The notes beneath the pieces were generated by a model, which was given only the letters and a program-made list of their open reading frames with translations, was not told the DNA's origin and searched no databases. This document shows, one piece after another, positions 41,242-42,951 of a stretch of DNA of 42,951 nucleotides. Positions within the stretch are counted from its first letter, which is position 1. Every line of letters starts with the position of its first letter. The stretch is from an uncultured Eubacteriales bacterium (GTDB lineage Bacteria > Bacillota > Clostridia > Christensenellales > Aristaeellaceae). Made by a program: the position numbers and the translations under genes. The DNA lies in NCBI GenBank assembly GCA_902773895.1, contig CACYGB010000009.1:1-42951 (forward strand). The letters are read 5' to 3'.

Positions 41242-41268
41242 AGGGACACAGGAAAGGAGCGGAGAAAC

Positions 41269-42219
41269 ATGCTGAAGGAAATGGGCTTTTACCGGGGCGT
41301 GGATTTGGGCGGCTGGCTCAGCCAGTGCGATTATTCCCGGCAGCGGCTGGATCATTTTATTGAAGAAAAGGACCTGGAAAAAATCGCCGCCTGGGGCCTG
41401 GATCACGTGCGGATTCCCGTGGATTACAACATATTGGAAAATGAAGACGGCTCCTATCGGGACGACGGGTTTGAGCGGATCAACCGTGCCCTGGCCTGGT
41501 GCCGCAAGTACGGCCTGAACGCCGTCATCGACCTGCATAAGACGGCGGGTTTTTCCTTTGACGAAGGGGAAAAGGAAGCGGGCTTCTTTGACAGCGAAAA
41601 GTACCAGCAGCGTTTTTACAGCCTGTGGGAGCAGATCGCGTCCCGCTGCGTGGGCGACCCCGATCACGTGGCGCTGGAATTGCTGAACGAAGTGACGGAG
41701 CCCCGCTTCATCACCGCGTGGAACCGCATCGCGGGGGAGTGCATCCGCCGCATCCGGGCGATTTGTCCCGATCATCTGATCCTGGTGGGCAGCTACCACA
41801 ACAACGCCGCCCATGCCGTTCCGGAATTGGATCCCCCGGCGGACAGCAGGGTGATTTATAATTTCCACTGCTACATGCCCTTGGAATTCACCCATCAGGG
41901 CGCCTATTGGGTGAAGGAACTGGATCGGGAAAAGCGCGTATCCTTCGCGGAAGCGGCGCTGCCTGCCGATTATTTTGACCATCTGTTCGCCCCGGCCATC
42001 GAGGCGGCCCGGCGCAACGGCACGGAATTGTACTGCGGCGAATACGGCGTCATCGACCAGGCCACGCCGGAGGATACGGTGCGCTGGTACCGCATGATCC
42101 ACGAGACGTTTGAAAAGTACGGCATTTCCCGCTGCGCCTGGAGCTACAAGGAAATGGATTTCGGCCTGTCCGACGCCCGGATGGACGGCGTACGGGAGGA
42201 ACTGCTCCGTTTCCTGTGA
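41269..42219 (+). CDS. Glycoside hydrolase family 5 (cellulase-like), cytoplasmic
   Basis: This 316-residue retaining glycosidase has a TIM-barrel layout. FYRGVDLGGWLSQ opens the domain and LDHVRIPVDYNIL carries the conserved Arg. The acid/base Glu141 is in ALELLNEVTEP and the nucleophile Glu258 is in ELYCGEYGV. YNFHCYMPLEFTHQG and the C-terminal WSYKEMDFG are also typical. There is no signal peptide, so it probably acts on imported beta-linked oligosaccharides rather than polymers. GGAAAGGAGCGGAG precedes the ATG. Exact specificity (beta-glucan, mannan, xyloglucan) cannot be read. It is a single-gene unit next to tRNA-Ser genes. Confidence 0.92.
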   Translation: MLKEMGFYRGVDLGGWLSQCDYSRQRLDHFIEEKDLEKIAAWGLDHVRIPVDYNILENEDGSYRDDGFERINRALAWCRKYGLNAVIDLHKTAGFSFDEGEKEAGFFDSEKYQQRFYSLWEQIASRCVGDPDHVALELLNEVTEPRFITAWNRIAGECIRRIRAICPDHLILVGSYHNNAAHAVPELDPPADSRVIYNFHCYMPLEFTHQGAYWVKELDREKRVSFAEAALPADYFDHLFAPAIEAARRNGTELYCGEYGVIDQATPEDTVRWYRMIHETFEKYGISRCAWSYKEMDFGLSDARMDGVREELLRFL

Positions 42220-42252
42220 GCGGCGCAAAACGAGTTTTTTTCTTCCGGGGGA

Positions 42253-42281
42253 TTGACATGGGCCTCAGAAAATGATATATT
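42253..42281 (+). promoter_or_regulatory. Promoter of the tRNA-Ser genes
   Basis: Perfect TTGACA (42253-42258), a 17-nt spacer and TATATT (42276-42281), ending 38 nt before the first tRNA. Confidence 0.8.
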
Positions 42282-42319
42282 ATATGAGCGCTTTGGCGAG
42301 AGCCATCCGTCGCAAACGC

Positions 42320-42408
42320 GGAGAGATGGCCGAGTGGTTTAAGGCGCCAGTCTTGAAAACTGGTGATGTCGCAAGACACCGGGGGTTCGAATCCCTTTCT
42401 CTCCGCCA
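42320..42408 (+). tRNA. tRNA-Ser (anticodon TGA)
   Basis: The acceptor GGAGAGA pairs with TCTCTCC, followed by discriminator G and encoded CCA. The anticodon loop CTTGAAA carries TGA. A long variable arm and GGTTCGAAT T-loop identify a class II serine tRNA. Confidence 0.96.
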
Positions 42409-42436
42409 TTTTTTTGCCAAACGCTCACAGGCCCAT

Positions 42437-42528
42437 GGAGAAGTACCCAAGTGGCCGAAGGGGCTCCCCTGCTAAGGGAGTAGTAGGAGTGAATCCTAGC
42501 GAGAGTTCAAATCTCTCCTTCTCCGCCA
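42437..42528 (+). tRNA. tRNA-Ser (anticodon GCT)
   Basis: Acceptor GGAGAAG/CTTCTCC with encoded GCCA end, anticodon loop CTGCTAA carrying GCT, long variable arm and TTCAAAT T-loop. Its 3' end lies 60 bp from the end of an integrase gene and is the probable attachment site of the element to the right. Confidence 0.96.
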
Positions 42529-42530
42529 TT

Positions 42531-42564
42531 GAAACCCTTGTAAATCAAGGGTTTCTTTGTTTTT
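42531..42564. terminator. Terminator after the tRNA-Ser genes
   Basis: A perfect 10-bp stem GAAACCCTTG/CAAGGGTTTC (42531-42540, 42546-42555) with a 5-nt loop is followed by TTTGTTTTT on the plus strand. It may belong to the host tRNA unit or to the integrated element. Confidence 0.85.
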
Positions 42565-42587
42565 ATGCCACCATTATGCCACCATTT

Positions 42588-42951
42588 TTATAATGAGGCA
42601 ATGAAAGACTCCATTTTTGAAACGCAGTCTTTCTGCATAGTCATAGAAACGTGCACATATTTATCCATAGTGAATGCCACCGTTGCATGTCCTAAATTGT
42701 TGGAAACTGTCTTCACATCCACGCCGTTTTGCAGAGCCAGGGTCGCGTATGTGTGGCGGAGATCATGGAAGCGTACTTCGGGAAGCCCCATCTTGGTAAC
42801 AAGGACTTTGAAATGGTTGTAAATCGTCACGCTGGTCAAATGCTTGCCCAGAGGATTGGTGAACACCAAATTCAAATCATTGTTGTAGGCGGTACCATAT
42901 TGCAGTTTCCATTCAGTTTGCCGAAGCTTCTGCTTTTTCAGGATACAGATC
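42588..42951 (-). CDS. int: Tyrosine recombinase/integrase, C-terminal part (runs off window)
   Basis: The last ~120 residues of a phage/ICE-type tyrosine integrase are present; the frame stays open to the window edge. Catalytic motifs are VRFHDLRHTYATLALQNGVDVKTVSNNLGHATVAFTMDKYVHV. These give the HxxR box (His and Arg), the LGH histidine and the nucleophilic Tyr in MDKYVHV. The first catalytic Arg and the N-terminal DNA-binding domains lie outside. Codon use and AT content differ from all other genes here, consistent with acquisition. It should catalyse integration and excision at the adjacent tRNA-Ser 3' end. Confidence 0.93.
   Translation of the reverse strand, partial: ICILKKQKLRQTEWKLQYGTAYNNDLNLVFTNPLGKHLTSVTIYNHFKVLVTKMGLPEVRFHDLRHTYATLALQNGVDVKTVSNNLGHATVAFTMDKYVHVSMTMQKDCVSKMESFIASL

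Larger units (their letters stand above)
42529..42951. mobile_element. Left edge of an element integrated at tRNA-Ser
   Basis: Directly after the tRNA-Ser(GCT) 3' end the base composition becomes clearly AT-richer. An integrase gene then points toward the tRNA, the usual layout at the attachment end of prophages, integrative conjugative elements or satellites. The element continues beyond the window, so its type, extent and other att site cannot be seen. Confidence 0.7.

Noticed and set aside
42529-42587. A complete att direct repeat inside the window
   Set aside because: Only one copy of the tRNA 3' end next to the integrase is visible. The partner site must be outside, so no att core is annotated.

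Overview
The window looks like core chromosome of a GC-rich (about 60% by eye) member of the Bacillota, probably class Clostridia. This rests on the DUF951 small protein, tandem membrane-anchored type I signal peptidases, ScpA/ScpB next to a site-2 protease, and lysine and glycine riboswitches. AGGAGG-type ribosome binding sites and many close matches to TTGACA-N17-TATAAT point the same way. Both complete substrate-binding proteins have Sec signal peptides but no lipobox cysteine. An uncultured gut or rumen clostridial lineage such as Christensenellales is my guess, at low confidence. Only the last ~420 bases look foreign (AT-richer, integrase).

Layout. 1-1006 (minus): start of a glycerophosphodiesterase, then a zinc-ribbon gene behind a ~214-nt closed structured RNA with its own promoter. 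1046-5972 (minus): ruvC-ruvA-ruvB-GNAT-queA-small acidic protein-PfkB kinase, from one good promoter. 5969-6967 (minus): a Rossmann methyltransferase-like protein. 7048-10346 (plus): a lysine riboswitch with terminator controlling a polar amino-acid ABC importer, then an acetyltransferase. 10372-14424 (minus): secA-nagZ and a 35-residue ORF overlapping the nagZ stop. 14494-16676 (plus): site-2 protease-scpA-scpB. 16685-19622 (plus): a 34-bp perfect tandem repeat, a phosphopentomutase/purine nucleoside phosphorylase fusion gene and a DeoR-type regulator. 19664-22171 (plus): two-gene ABC exporter. 22225-24021 (plus): DUF951, two signal peptidases, DUF1905. 24049-27204 (minus): a secreted SH3-like protein and an ECF sigma/anti-sigma pair. 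27240-32605 (plus): trpS, alpha/beta hydrolase, unknown protein, P1 peptidase, acpS, bifunctional NAD(P)HX repair enzyme. 32666-35433 (plus): metNIQ behind a Met/Cys-rich leader peptide and attenuator-like hairpins. 35450-35673: a REPIN-like pair of long palindromes. 35710-39276 (minus): MATE transporter and tex. 39286-41166 (minus): an AGCS symporter under a glycine riboswitch. 41212-42219 (plus): cytoplasmic GH5 hydrolase. 42253-42951: two tRNA-Ser genes, then the edge of an integrated element with a tyrosine recombinase running off the window.

How the parts work together. Three amino-acid transport loci each carry a different cis-acting RNA switch: lysine aptamer, translated Met/Cys leader, and tandem glycine aptamer. 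The nucleoside-salvage locus joins two consecutive enzymes in one chain: phosphorolysis of purine nucleosides yields (deoxy)ribose-1-phosphate, which phosphopentomutase converts to the 5-phosphate. A DeoR-type regulator follows immediately. The secreted SH3-like protein has an ECF-style promoter beside an ECF sigma operon, suggesting it is in that regulon. The most novel-looking items are the enzyme fusion, the metNIQ leader/attenuator, the structured RNA before the zinc-ribbon gene, and the REPIN-like element.
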